From an uncultured Halobacteriovorax sp. (GTDB taxonomy: Bacteria > Bdellovibrionota > Bacteriovoracia > Bacteriovoracales > Bacteriovoracaceae), in the NCBI GenBank assembly GCA_913061265.1, contig CAJXVS010000010.1, positions 1 to 64,000 of the forward strand: a stretch of 64,000 bases of DNA, written 5' to 3'. Numbering within the stretch: position 1 is the first letter of the stretch; each line of letters begins with the position of its first letter. Shown here piece by piece: positions 1 through 8,691 of the stretch. Made by a program: the position numbers and the translations under genes. The notes beneath the pieces were generated by a model. That model made no database searches. It saw only the letters and a program-made list of their open reading frames with translations, and was not told the origin of the DNA.

Positions 1-847
1 CAACAACATTTTGAATAGGGTTTGTTCCCATATCAATAAGGCCTGACATTGTTCCACCCGCAAGAGGTAACTTTGTCGTATCTGTTGCAGTAACATTAGT
101 TAAGGCAGATCCATCTACAGCAGGAAGAAAACCTGAACCATCTAGTTGGACTATTTGGTTTGCACCAGTTCCAGCGTCAACTGCGATTGTTCCAGTTGTT
201 GTAATTGGTCCACCAGTTAAACCTGTTCCCGTGGCCACAGAAGTTACAGAGCCTGTATCGTCATCAGCGGCGCAAGAAAAAGCACCGGCTCCGTCTGCCT
301 TTAAGACTTCACCAGCAGCACAATTAGTCGCGATTCCAGACATCTTAACATCTGTAATTGATTGATCTGTTATTGAAGCAGTTACGACAGCATCATTATT
401 AAGGGCCTGGGCGACAGCTGCTTGCTTTGCGTAAGCGGCACTTGGTAATAAAGAGACAGTAACGTCTGGTGACATTAATTCTCCACCAACTGTGATTTCT
501 AGCTTTCTATCTTCATCTAAGGCTAAGGTTTCTGTCGTAGCTCCAAAACAAGTTTGAAGGAGGGTATTGTCAAAAAGGTTTCCACTCATTGCTCCTTGAG
601 CTGCGGTACCGGCTCCGACTTCAATGGCAACATACCCGTTTGAGGTTGCAGTATCGACGACATGATCTTCTTCATAAAGAAGACATGATTTATCATTATC
701 ATAAAGCTTGACGTTAATCGCCCTTGTAGCATTACTATCAGGGGTGACGCCATCAGGCTGAGTAAGAAGACCTTCCCAAGTAACGCCAAATGACCAGGCC
801 GTAGATGGGAGGAGTAATATGAATAATACAATCTTTAAAGTCTTCAT
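1..847 (-). CDS. Phage-tail-fibre-like secreted protein, 5' part only
   Basis: This reading frame starts with ATG at 847 and runs off the left edge, giving about 282 visible residues. It begins with a Sec-type signal peptide (MKTLKIVLFILLLPSTAWS). A region rich in Thr, Gly and Ala follows, including DTGSVTSVATGTGLTGG, a motif common in phage tail fibres and in long bacterial fibre proteins. The frame then reads on through GGTMSGLIDMGTNPIQNV, also typical of fibre repeats. Predatory Bdellovibrio carry secreted chimeric fibre proteins with trimeric adhesive tips that recognise prey; this gene looks like that type, but the diagnostic C-terminal tip is outside the window. The gene lies 8 nt behind the lipoprotein gene 856-1857 on the same strand, so the two are probably cotranscribed. 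Family assignment is moderate; the prey-binding role is inference. Confidence 0.75.
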   Translation of the reverse strand, partial: MKTLKIVLFILLLPSTAWSFGVTWEGLLTQPDGVTPDSNATRAINVKLYDNDKSCLLYEEDHVVDTATSNGYVAIEVGAGTAAQGAMSGNLFDNTLLQTCFGATTETLALDEDRKLEITVGGELMSPDVTVSLLPSAAYAKQAAVAQALNNDAVVTASITDQSITDVKMSGIATNCAAGEVLKADGAGAFSCAADDDTGSVTSVATGTGLTGGPITTTGTIAVDAGTGANQIVQLDGSGFLPAVDGSALTNVTATDTTKLPLAGGTMSGLIDMGTNPIQNVV

Positions 848-855
848 AGTTGATC

Positions 856-1857
856 CTATTTGTTACCCGTGCTCAGGTAAAAATTTGTGCTTTCTGAATA
901 TCTAAGTTTATCTACATTTGCTTTTCTGTTTTGTTTAAAGACATAACTTGTTGAAGTTGAGTCCGTTGTCTTCATTACAACTGCCGCCGTAGACTTTATG
1001 CTATAGCTAGTTGAGGTCGCTAGATTTCTTCCACCCATGGGAGAGAATTGAATCCCTGGAATAACGATAGGTACTGGGGCCTCTAAAAAGATAACTGAGT
1101 AACTTGCATTTGAATAAGTAACTGAGTCTGCTTCACCAGCTTCGATTCCTGAATTAAAGTCATATTCTCGAATAGACCCGCCGGCGCAAGAGGTATTCTT
1201 AAAAGCAGAAACATGAAGGCTTAAGAAATCAGCAAAGAGTCCACCTGTTGGAATATTTAAGACAGTATCTGTTTCTCCGCCAGCATTAACTGAATCATCA
1301 AAACAGCCGCTTGTTAAAGGGGCGCTTGGAACTGAGCCGAAAGTAGATAAAGAAACTTCGTAGGACTTAGTTCCAGAGAGGAGTCCATTACAATTTGAGT
1401 TTCCGTCTACGACTCCTGTTATATCAGAGCAATGAACTAGTCTAAGAGGTTTGAATTGATTGGCCACTTTGAAAGAAGGAGCTCCAAAGCTTCCATTTGA
1501 ACAATTGGCATCAGATAGATTAAAGCTAACGACAGTATCTCCGCCATCTAAAGTGGCCGAAGTCTCTCCGCAGCGAAGAGTTCCGGTCATTGAAGTTACT
1601 CCATCCCAACCAAAAACATAAAAGTCCCAAGTTCCATTTGGAATAGGAAAGCTTAAACTATCGCTGGTTACGTTAATGGCGAAGTTCTCGGCCGTATCAG
1701 AGCGGCCATAAACCATAACCCCACCACTTAAGTTTGGATCACTGACTGCCCCTGCATAGATCTTAAAACTAGCAGAAGTTTTTTCTTTCGAAGCTTTTCC
1801 GCCGCAACCAATGAGGCAAATACTAATGAATAAAAGGAGGGAATATTTAAAAATCAT
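856..1857 (-). CDS. Hypothetical lipoprotein upstream of fibre gene
   Basis: A 333-residue protein with a clear lipoprotein signal: a short basic start, a hydrophobic core and the lipobox LIGC near residue 18, so the mature protein should be lipid-anchored at Cys18. The rest is Ser/Thr/Gly-rich and looks beta-structured. It has several dispersed cysteines (for example CGETSAT, DANCSNGS, HCSDITG, SGCFDDS, TSCAGG), which may form disulfides after export. The C-terminus is Ser/Thr-rich (ATSTSYSIKSTAAV). I recognise no family. It is followed after 8 nt by the fibre-like gene, suggesting an operon encoding two envelope proteins. A role in anchoring or assembling the fibre is possible but rests only on position. 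Confidence 0.85.
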   Translation of the reverse strand: MIFKYSLLLFISICLIGCGGKASKEKTSASFKIYAGAVSDPNLSGGVMVYGRSDTAENFAINVTSDSLSFPIPNGTWDFYVFGWDGVTSMTGTLRCGETSATLDGGDTVVSFNLSDANCSNGSFGAPSFKVANQFKPLRLVHCSDITGVVDGNSNCNGLLSGTKSYEVSLSTFGSVPSAPLTSGCFDDSVNAGGETDTVLNIPTGGLFADFLSLHVSAFKNTSCAGGSIREYDFNSGIEAGEADSVTYSNASYSVIFLEAPVPIVIPGIQFSPMGGRNLATSTSYSIKSTAAVVMKTTDSTSTSYVFKQNRKANVDKLRYSESTNFYLSTGNK

Positions 1858-1923
1858 CTACTTACTTCTCGGATAAAAGTTAAATAATTTTAGATGTTTA
1901 ATAGTAAGTCGATTTCATTTCTC

Positions 1924-1952
1924 TTCATAATAACAGCTAGATAAGCTATACT
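1924..1952 (+). promoter_or_regulatory. Sigma-70-like promoter for the alkylation repeat gene
   Basis: TTCATA (1924-1929) and TATACT (1947-1952) are separated by 17 nt and lie about 55 nt upstream of the ATG at 2007. They match the housekeeping consensus at 4 of 6 and 5 of 6 positions. Prediction by eye only. Confidence 0.4.
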
Positions 1953-2006
1953 TCTTCGCATATTCCTTTATACAAAAACTCAGGAATCTGGCATAGAGAG
2001 GCCTTT

Positions 2007-2801
2007 ATGGATCATAGTTTTGTAAGTTGCTTAAAAGAGGTGGAGAAGAAACTAAAGCTCTACGGCAGAAAACCAAAGAAGTCGGCTGCTACCGCGGCCA
2101 CTCCTGAGATCTATAATACAGAACTTGAGGTTTGGTTTCTCTCTACTCCGAAGCAGCGAGAACTTCATAAGAGAGGTTTTTCTTTTTCTAAAGAGCCTCA
2201 TCATATTCAAAAAAGAATTTGGAAGTTTATCTGGGATAAGTCCAATGTCTTTGAAGTGAAGACTCAAAGCCTTTTTTATTATCAAAGCCGCCGTAGTGAC
2301 GCTGACTTTGAAAGATACTTTACTGATCTTAAGGCCATGGTTGGAGGGATAGAAAACTGGGCGCACTCAGATGTTTATTCTGATTGCCTCTCTCGAATCT
2401 TAGAGTCTAATCCTAAAAAGGTTATGCCAACTTTAGAAAAATGGAATGAATCTAAGAACCCTTGGAAAAGAAGACAGTCCCTTGTTTCTCTTTTTTATTA
2501 TCAAAGCATGAGAGAATCATATCCCTCAAAAACAAAGGTCTTTAAGTTCTTAAACGGGCTTATAAAGGATGAGCATTATTATGTTCAAAAGGGAGTGGGC
2601 TGGACTCTACGAGAGGCGATTCAAGTCTATCCTAAAGAGACCTATGCCTTTGTAGATAAACATTTAGAGGCTCTTTCAAGTATCGCTTTTACGACTGTGA
2701 TGGAGAAAGTCCCCACCACTAAGAAAGATAAATATAAGGTTAAAAGATCCCGCGCCCGAGCTCTTGCACGGGCGGGGAAGACTAAAACGGTTAAGATTTA
2801 G
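2007..2801 (+). CDS. DNA alkylation repeat protein (AlkD-like)
   Basis: A 264-residue all-helical protein. The signatures NPWKRRQSLVSLFYY and VQKGVGWTLREA match the C-terminal repeats of the AlkD/AlkC family (HEAT-like DNA alkylation repeats). AlkD enzymes excise positively charged alkylated bases such as 7-methylguanine and 3-methyladenine as the first step of base excision repair in the cytoplasm. The start ATG has a GAGAGG ribosome-binding site 5 nt upstream. The C-terminus is very basic (KVKRSRARALARAGKTKTVK). Its last 11 nt overlap the 3' end of the convergent tricorn gene. Family membership is fairly secure; actual glycosylase activity is not shown, because some members only bind DNA structures. 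Confidence 0.85.
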   Translation: MDHSFVSCLKEVEKKLKLYGRKPKKSAATAATPEIYNTELEVWFLSTPKQRELHKRGFSFSKEPHHIQKRIWKFIWDKSNVFEVKTQSLFYYQSRRSDADFERYFTDLKAMVGGIENWAHSDVYSDCLSRILESNPKKVMPTLEKWNESKNPWKRRQSLVSLFYYQSMRESYPSKTKVFKFLNGLIKDEHYYVQKGVGWTLREAIQVYPKETYAFVDKHLEALSSIAFTTVMEKVPTTKKDKYKVKRSRARALARAGKTKTVKI

Positions 2802-5800
2802 GAAGTTTTGGAAGCTTTAGATCGGGGTACTTTTTAAAGTTTGGCTTTAAGTCAGGATTCTTCCGAGTCTCTTGAAGGCAAACTTGAATGGCCTTATCTA
2901 ATTGAGCATCGACACCATTTAGAAAGTCTTTCGGTGTATTATCAATCTCTATATCAGGCTTAGTTCCATAGTTCTCAACATCAAAACCTACATCTTTAAA
3001 CCAAAAACTAAACTCTGGTTGAGTGACAATGGTTCCATCATTTAAGCTGACCCTAGGCCAGATACCGATGACTCCACCCCAAGTTCTCTTACCAACAAGC
3101 TTTCCTAGCTTCATTAACTTAAAACTATGAGGAAAGATGTCGCCATCACTTCCGGCATGCTCGTTGGTTAAACAGACTAAGTTTCCTGGAGCGTACATTG
3201 GGTAAGGTTCAACTCCAAAGTAGCGGGTTGTATCAAAACCTACTTTCTTTTGCGCCAGAACTTTTAAGAGATGCTGGCTAATATGACCACCGCCATTATA
3301 GCGGATATCAATAACCAAACCTTCTTTATTAACTTCAGTTAAGAAGTTCCTATAGAATTCGCTATAGCCCCATGGTCCCATATCAGGAACATGAATATAA
3401 CCAAGCTTACCTTTAGATTTTTTATGAACATACTCTTTGTTCTTATCAACCCATTGGCGATAAAGCATGGTGTGCTCATTGGACAAAGTCGTTGTTACGA
3501 TAAACTCTTTATCTTCATAACCGGCTTTCGGTTTTTTACGACAAGCCGTTAGGTTTATCTTAATTCCAGCTTTTCCTAGGAGGGCTTCGTCTAGTGAAGT
3601 TGAAGAAGTAAAAGGCTGACCATCAAGGGCAAAGATGAGGTCTTTCTTTTTAAGGCCAACTTTCGGAGCATTTAAAGGTGAGTCTGCTCCTTTAATCCAA
3701 GAATCTCCAGAGTAGACTTCAGTTATTTCAAAAGCTTTTTCTTTTTCTATCCATTTGAATTTTCCCCCAAGATGTCCACTTCGAGAAGGGTAGGATTCTC
3801 TATGATAATCACCCATAAACTCATAAGAGTGAGAGGTTCCAAGCTCACCTTGCATTTCCCACATAAGATCTGAGAATTCAAAACGTGTGTGAACCTTATC
3901 AATTAGAGGAGCGTACCTTTTATAAACCTTTGTCCAATCGATCTTTGACATGTTCTTAACCCAGAAGTGTTCACGCTGAAGGACCCAACCTTCTTTGTAC
4001 ATCTGGCGCCATTCATTCTTTGGATCGACGCGGGCCTTGATCCTTTTAAGATCTACATACCCGTCTTTTCTATTATATCCATCTTCTTCAGTGGGACGCT
4101 GATCTGTTTTAATAACTCTAAGATCAGATCCTTCGTCATACATCATGTACTTCTTGCAACGAGAAGTTCTCATGGTCCAAACACCTGTATCGATCTGGAA
4201 ACTCTTTCTCACTTTAAAATCGTAACCGCCTAGGTCATGTCCGCCGCCACTATCCCAAGAATCTCCATTTGGGTCTATCCCTTTAACAGGTTCCTTGAGC
4301 CAGTAGATCTTATCTTTAACAACCATTACATGGCGGTATCCACCAAGAGGAATGGGCAGGGGAACAATTCTATTGTCGATTCCTTCAAAATCAATCTCGA
4401 CCTTGAGTTTTTCTTCCTCTTCTTTTTCTTTTTTCTTTTTTAACTCTTCTTTGGCGATAGCGGCCTTGGACTTCTTGGTTTTTGTCTTCTTTGTTTTTAC
4501 TTCTTGATCTTCCTCTTCATCCTCTGATGCGCTCTCGTCGGGCTCAAAGTCTAAGTGAAGATCTAGAGGAGAGATACCATCATCCTTTAGAACGACTGCG
4601 TAAACTCTTGAAGCAAATGGAAATCCTAAGTCAAAATGAGTTTCGTTATAAACCGGGTGGAACTCTCTATTTCCAATAAAGTAGAGGTACTCACCAGTCG
4701 GGTCAAAATGAGGAGAACCATCGATAGAGACGGGAGTTATAAGGCTTCGAGCTTTCTTCGTTTTAGAATCATAGATCTTAATCCCAGTCTTTTCAAAACC
4801 AAGCTTTGACTCGTAGGCCAGCCACCTACCATCAGGAGACCAGTTAAGCCCTGCAAAATGAAAATGCTTATTATGATCGATCTTTGTGACCTTACCCGCC
4901 TTAGTGACTATATAGAGTTCACAGCGGTTATTACTAATGGCGATTTGGCTGCCATCAGGAGAGGCAACCATTTGGTAAACCTTTCCCCAGTCTGTCTTTG
5001 TGGCAATCTTTTTTGACTCAAGAGTGTCCATGTCAAAAAGAAAAAGCTCTTCTTCTCCCTCTGGCTCCATGCCAAAAGCAGCAAGGTGAAGCTCATCTTT
5101 TTTATCATTATAAAGATAAGTAGGTTTCTTATAACGAATGCCTTCATCTCCTAATCTCATAGGAGCCCCACTCCATGGAGGGAGTGAAAAGAGCTGACCA
5201 CGTACGCAACAGGTTAACTCTTCTGCATCCTGCGCGAGGACATAGTCGTGGAGGTCTTCAACGGGAGAGACTGCTCTTGGAACACTTTGATCAAATGAAC
5301 TTGGAACATGAAAGCTTAGGACTTCACCATTTCCAGCGCCTAAGTCTTTACTATAAAGTTCCCCGCCGCATTGATAGACAATTTCATCGCCGCTTACACT
5401 AAAAGAGCGAACATAGTATTCTTCTTGATCTGTATGCCGCTTAACTTGGTTTCCTTTTTCATCACAGCTGTAAATATTTCCAACTCCTTGATGATCAGAA
5501 ATAAAATAGATTCTTTTAGCAATCCAAATAGGATTACAAAGATTAGTTTTTAATTTAGTTAAGATTTCTTTAAAATTATTAGTTCCCGTTTTATCCACCC
5601 AAAGAGTTCCGGCGGTTCCCCCGCGGTACCTTTTCCAACGAGCAGGGTTACCAAGGTTTCTACCAAGGAGTCTTGATTTCCCTGGTCCATATTTAAGAGT
5701 GGAAGCATGACCTAAGTTTAGTGGCTTTATAGCTTTTGACTTTATATCAACTTCGAAGAGAACTCTTTCACGTTGACTAAAAGTGCCGTGACTAGATTGT

Positions 5801-6102
5801 ATGATTATTGTTTTTTCATTCTTAAAGCCAGAGATGACCACATCCCCATGAAAGCTTAAGCGCTCGGGCACTCCGCCAGAGGCTGGAATTATATAGAGGT
5901 CTCTTTGACCGGACACATTACTGGTATAGGCTATGGAAGAGCCTGAAGGGCTAAAGTGAGGATCACAAGCAATTCCTTTTCCTGAAGTTAAGCGAACCGC
6001 CATCTGGCAGTCCTTTGTCACTTTCCATAGATCGTCATCAGTAACAAAACAAACTTGCCCATTAGAGAGAGTTGGTTGTTTTAGGTAAGCGTTATTTTTC
6101 AT
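2791..6102 (-). CDS. Tricorn protease homologue (S41 family)
   Basis: An 1103-residue protein with the tricorn layout. The N-terminal half holds WD/TolB-like beta-propeller repeats (for example DPHFSPSGSSIAYTS, GLNWSPDGRWLAYES). A core domain, a PDZ domain (about 840-900) and the S41 catalytic core follow. Apparent catalytic residues are His758 (GTSHSYEF), Ser985-Asp986 (EHAGSDGDIF) and Glu1043 (VENYGTKPDIE), matching the His, Ser, Asp and Glu of archaeal tricorn. There is no signal peptide, so it is probably cytoplasmic, degrading peptides released by larger proteases. Residues about 518-570 are a Glu/Asp- then Lys-rich low-complexity insert at the junction after the second propeller. The start is supported by AAGGA 6 nt upstream of ATG. 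Confidence 0.95.
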   Translation of the reverse strand: MKNNAYLKQPTLSNGQVCFVTDDDLWKVTKDCQMAVRLTSGKGIACDPHFSPSGSSIAYTSNVSGQRDLYIIPASGGVPERLSFHGDVVISGFKNEKTIIIQSSHGTFSQRERVLFEVDIKSKAIKPLNLGHASTLKYGPGKSRLLGRNLGNPARWKRYRGGTAGTLWVDKTGTNNFKEILTKLKTNLCNPIWIAKRIYFISDHQGVGNIYSCDEKGNQVKRHTDQEEYYVRSFSVSGDEIVYQCGGELYSKDLGAGNGEVLSFHVPSSFDQSVPRAVSPVEDLHDYVLAQDAEELTCCVRGQLFSLPPWSGAPMRLGDEGIRYKKPTYLYNDKKDELHLAAFGMEPEGEEELFLFDMDTLESKKIATKTDWGKVYQMVASPDGSQIAISNNRCELYIVTKAGKVTKIDHNKHFHFAGLNWSPDGRWLAYESKLGFEKTGIKIYDSKTKKARSLITPVSIDGSPHFDPTGEYLYFIGNREFHPVYNETHFDLGFPFASRVYAVVLKDDGISPLDLHLDFEPDESASEDEEEDQEVKTKKTKTKKSKAAIAKEELKKKKEKEEEEKLKVEIDFEGIDNRIVPLPIPLGGYRHVMVVKDKIYWLKEPVKGIDPNGDSWDSGGGHDLGGYDFKVRKSFQIDTGVWTMRTSRCKKYMMYDEGSDLRVIKTDQRPTEEDGYNRKDGYVDLKRIKARVDPKNEWRQMYKEGWVLQREHFWVKNMSKIDWTKVYKRYAPLIDKVHTRFEFSDLMWEMQGELGTSHSYEFMGDYHRESYPSRSGHLGGKFKWIEKEKAFEITEVYSGDSWIKGADSPLNAPKVGLKKKDLIFALDGQPFTSSTSLDEALLGKAGIKINLTACRKKPKAGYEDKEFIVTTTLSNEHTMLYRQWVDKNKEYVHKKSKGKLGYIHVPDMGPWGYSEFYRNFLTEVNKEGLVIDIRYNGGGHISQHLLKVLAQKKVGFDTTRYFGVEPYPMYAPGNLVCLTNEHAGSDGDIFPHSFKLMKLGKLVGKRTWGGVIGIWPRVSLNDGTIVTQPEFSFWFKDVGFDVENYGTKPDIEIDNTPKDFLNGVDAQLDKAIQVCLQETRKNPDLKPNFKKYPDLKLPKLPKS

Positions 6103-6128
6103 AAGAAATCCTTAATAAGTTTTTACCT

Positions 6129-6156
6129 ATTTTAGGCACTGATCATAGGCATGCAA
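6129..6156 (-). promoter_or_regulatory. Possible promoter for the tricorn gene
   Basis: On the minus strand TTGCAT (6156-6151) and TAAAAT (6134-6129) are spaced by 16 nt, 27 nt upstream of the tricorn ATG. The -10 is good (5 of 6) but the -35 is weak (3 of 6). Confidence 0.3.
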
Positions 6157-6214
6157 GGGCTTTTGAGAGTAAAGATGTCATTGACAATAAGGGTCATATA
6201 GGAGAATTAGTCAC

Positions 6215-7360
6215 ATGCTTTATTTTGACCATGCCGCCTCAACTCCTTTGTGCCCCGAAGCACTTGAAACACTTCAAATAACCATGAAGGAAGACTACGC
6301 TAATCCGTCCGCGGCCCATAAATGGGGTAGGGAACTCAACCAAAAGACTCAAAAGATTCGTGAGGAAATTAAGGCCTCTCTAAAGGCGTCAAAAGACTCC
6401 CGTTTGATCTTTACTGGATCCGCCAGTGAGTCAAATAATAGCTTAATTAAAGGTCTAGGCTTGGCTTCAGGCGATAGACTATTAGTCTCTCTTGGAGATC
6501 ATGCTAGTTTGGTTAATCCTTCTCTTAGTTTAAAAGAAAGTGGAGTTGAAATTGGTGAATTACCTCTCAATTCTGTTGGCGTTCCTGAAGTAGGACTTAT
6601 AAAAGATGAAATGATGGTAGGGGTTAAGCTGGTTTTAATCAGTAGTGTTAACTCTCAAAGTGGTGGACTTCTTTGTGTTCAAAGTTTTGCCAAAGAATTT
6701 AAAGAACGTTTTTCAAAGGCTCACTTGCATGTAGATGCAGTACAGTCCTTTGCCAAGTTTCCCCTAGATTTAAGTTCAGGTGAAATTGATAGTGTTTCTT
6801 TATCCGCTCATAAAATGGGTGGACCAAAGGGAGTCGCAGCTCTTTGGGTAAATAAAGCATTGAGTTTAATTCCGTTACTACATGGTGGAAATCAAGAGTC
6901 TGATTTTCGTTCTTCAACAATCGCCTATCCTCTTATTGCAAGTTTTAGGTCCGCTGTAGAAGTAGCCTTCAAGGATCGTTCTCAAAATTTAGAAAAAGTC
7001 TTAAAGCTTAGAGATCAATTAGTCGTTGGAATTAAAGGCATTGACTCTTCAATTGAATTTCCTTTTGCAATGGATAAGTGCTCACCCTATATAACCTCCT
7101 TACTTTGGAATGGGATTAGTTCTGATATTGTCTTAAGAGCCTTAGAAGAGAGGGATATTGCTGTTGCCAGTACATCGGCTTGTAGCTCAAAGATAAAAGG
7201 GGAGAACCCTACAATGAAGGCCCTTGGTTTACCTGTTAGTAAGCATAAATTTGTTCTTAGGCTCTCTCTTGGAAAGACAACAAGTGCTTTAGAGATAGAG
7301 AAGTTTTTAAGTGTTTTTAAAGAAGTTCATAGTGAACTTAAAATGTTCGTAAAGAGGTAA
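6215..7360 (+). CDS. Cysteine desulfurase, NifS/IscS-like
   Basis: A 381-residue PLP enzyme of aminotransferase class V. The N-terminus MLYFDHAASTP is the family signature. Lys200 in SAHKMGGPKG is the PLP-binding lysine, and Cys323 in STSACSSKIKG is the catalytic persulfide cysteine on its mobile loop. It converts L-cysteine to alanine and passes the sulfur on as persulfide. The stop is 2 nt before the TTG start of thiI. That arrangement mirrors the nifZ-thiI pair of Bacillus subtilis, where a dedicated desulfurase supplies a ThiI lacking its own rhodanese domain. The gene is therefore more likely dedicated to tRNA 4-thiouridine than to general Fe-S assembly. No IscU or SufU gene is adjacent. 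Confidence 0.95.
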   Translation: MLYFDHAASTPLCPEALETLQITMKEDYANPSAAHKWGRELNQKTQKIREEIKASLKASKDSRLIFTGSASESNNSLIKGLGLASGDRLLVSLGDHASLVNPSLSLKESGVEIGELPLNSVGVPEVGLIKDEMMVGVKLVLISSVNSQSGGLLCVQSFAKEFKERFSKAHLHVDAVQSFAKFPLDLSSGEIDSVSLSAHKMGGPKGVAALWVNKALSLIPLLHGGNQESDFRSSTIAYPLIASFRSAVEVAFKDRSQNLEKVLKLRDQLVVGIKGIDSSIEFPFAMDKCSPYITSLLWNGISSDIVLRALEERDIAVASTSACSSKIKGENPTMKALGLPVSKHKFVLRLSLGKTTSALEIEKFLSVFKEVHSELKMFVKR

Positions 7361-7362
7361 TT

Positions 7363-8574
7363 TTGGCTAAGCAATCCCTTCTCATAAATGTAGACGAACT
7401 TTGGCTAAAAGGTGGCAATCGTCCACGCTTAATGAAGGAACTTAAGAATCATATAAAGGAACTCTTTAAGTCATTTGAATTTCCAACGATCTTTGAAAAT
7501 GTAAACCAACGTTTTGTAGTTAATACTCAATCTGAAATTAGTAATGAGCTTTTAGAGGCCTTACAGAAAGTTCCAGGGATCTATTCGATTATCCCTGCTT
7601 CTTTAATGGAGAAGGATCATGAGCTCTCAGATATTTGGGAAGCCGTAGATAAAGAAGTTGAGACTTGGTTTGATGGATCAGATGAACTCGTTACCTTCAA
7701 AGTTGAAGGGCATAGAACAGATAAGCAGTTTCCAAAGAACAGTATGGAGATTGAAAGACTAGTGGGCGCCTATTGTCTTACTAAGTACGACGGAAAATTG
7801 AAGGTCAATGTTCATAAACCTAAGCACCGACTAGATATAAAAGTTTTAAGAGATTCAATTGCTGTTTCTTCGCGAAAGATAATTGGTCTTGGAGGCCTTC
7901 CATGGGGAACAAGTGGTCATCTTATCACTATGCTCTCTGGTGGATTTGACTCACCTGTAGCCTCTTATTTAATGGCGAAAAGAGGGTGTAAGCAGAGCTT
8001 TATTTTCTTCTACGCCTATCCTTTTGTAGGAGACGAAGTAAAAGAGAAGATCTTAAAGCTAACAAGTATTCTTGGAACCTTTCAAGCTTTTAGTAAGCTC
8101 TATATAGTTCCCTTTGGTGACGTGCAAAAAAAGGTGAGTGGGATCTGTGAAGAGAGCTACCGCACAATTCTTTTCAGAAAGATGATGGTAGAGACTTCAA
8201 ATATCTTGGCCGATAGAGTTAAGGCCAGTGCACTTTTAACAGGTGACGCTCTTGGGCAAGTTTCAAGTCAGACCATAGGTAATATCTCAATTATTGATGC
8301 TAGTTCAAAGAGGCCAATCTTTAGACCTCTTCTTGGATTAAATAAAAGAGACATCATTAAATTATCCGAGCAAATCGGTACTCATGATACTTCCGTTATT
8401 CCTCACGATGACGCTTGTAGTTTATTTGCTCCAAAGAGTCCGGTACTTAACCCTGACAAAAGATATTGGCACCGCTTTGAAAGCGAGAATGATCTAACGG
8501 CTTTATTAACCGAAGCTTTAGATAAAGCCGAAGTCTTTCAGGTCAGTATTCGCGGTGAGTTGACGAAAGTCTGA
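7363..8574 (+). CDS. thiI: tRNA 4-thiouridine synthetase ThiI (no rhodanese domain)
   Basis: A 403-residue protein with an N-terminal ferredoxin-like/THUMP RNA-binding region (about 1-165) and an adenylating PP-loop domain. The PP-loop motif SGGFDSPVA begins at Ser192, and LLTGDALGQVSSQT and DDACSLFAPKSP (Cys352) are typical ThiI segments. It adenylates U8 of tRNA and replaces the oxygen with sulfur. The protein ends right after the PP-loop domain, so the C-terminal rhodanese domain found in E. coli ThiI is absent, as in Bacillus. Sulfur delivery would come from the desulfurase encoded 2 nt upstream. Translation starts at TTG; no nearby ATG fits, and tight spacing suggests translational coupling. 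Confidence 0.95.
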   Translation: MAKQSLLINVDELWLKGGNRPRLMKELKNHIKELFKSFEFPTIFENVNQRFVVNTQSEISNELLEALQKVPGIYSIIPASLMEKDHELSDIWEAVDKEVETWFDGSDELVTFKVEGHRTDKQFPKNSMEIERLVGAYCLTKYDGKLKVNVHKPKHRLDIKVLRDSIAVSSRKIIGLGGLPWGTSGHLITMLSGGFDSPVASYLMAKRGCKQSFIFFYAYPFVGDEVKEKILKLTSILGTFQAFSKLYIVPFGDVQKKVSGICEESYRTILFRKMMVETSNILADRVKASALLTGDALGQVSSQTIGNISIIDASSKRPIFRPLLGLNKRDIIKLSEQIGTHDTSVIPHDDACSLFAPKSPVLNPDKRYWHRFESENDLTALLTEALDKAEVFQVSIRGELTKV

Positions 8575-8641
8575 CAAAAACCTACCAGAAAATCACAAGG
8601 TCCTATTAATTCACCCTTTTGTACCACCCGAGAAGGTATTA

Positions 8642-8662
8642 CAATAGAGAAGCTCTCTATTG
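8642..8662. promoter_or_regulatory. Perfect 9-bp palindrome at the prc promoter
   Basis: CAATAGAGA (8642-8650), a 3-nt spacer and TCTCTATTG (8654-8662) form a perfect inverted repeat 29 nt upstream of the prc ATG. Its left arm overlaps a good -10 sequence TACAAT (8640-8645). It could be a repressor operator covering the promoter or a hairpin in the mRNA leader. No T-run follows, so it is not an intrinsic terminator for thiI. Confidence 0.5.
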
Positions 8663-8691
8663 GGGCGGAATTTAATTTGGAGAATTTAAAA

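Noticed and set aside
6181-6186. TTGACA before the desulfurase gene as a -35 element
   Set aside because: A perfect -35 is present, but no -10 lies at 16-18 nt spacing before the ATG at 6215.
8642-8662. Intrinsic terminator of the desulfurase-thiI unit
   Set aside because: The stem is perfect but no T-run follows and it overlaps a promoter-like sequence.
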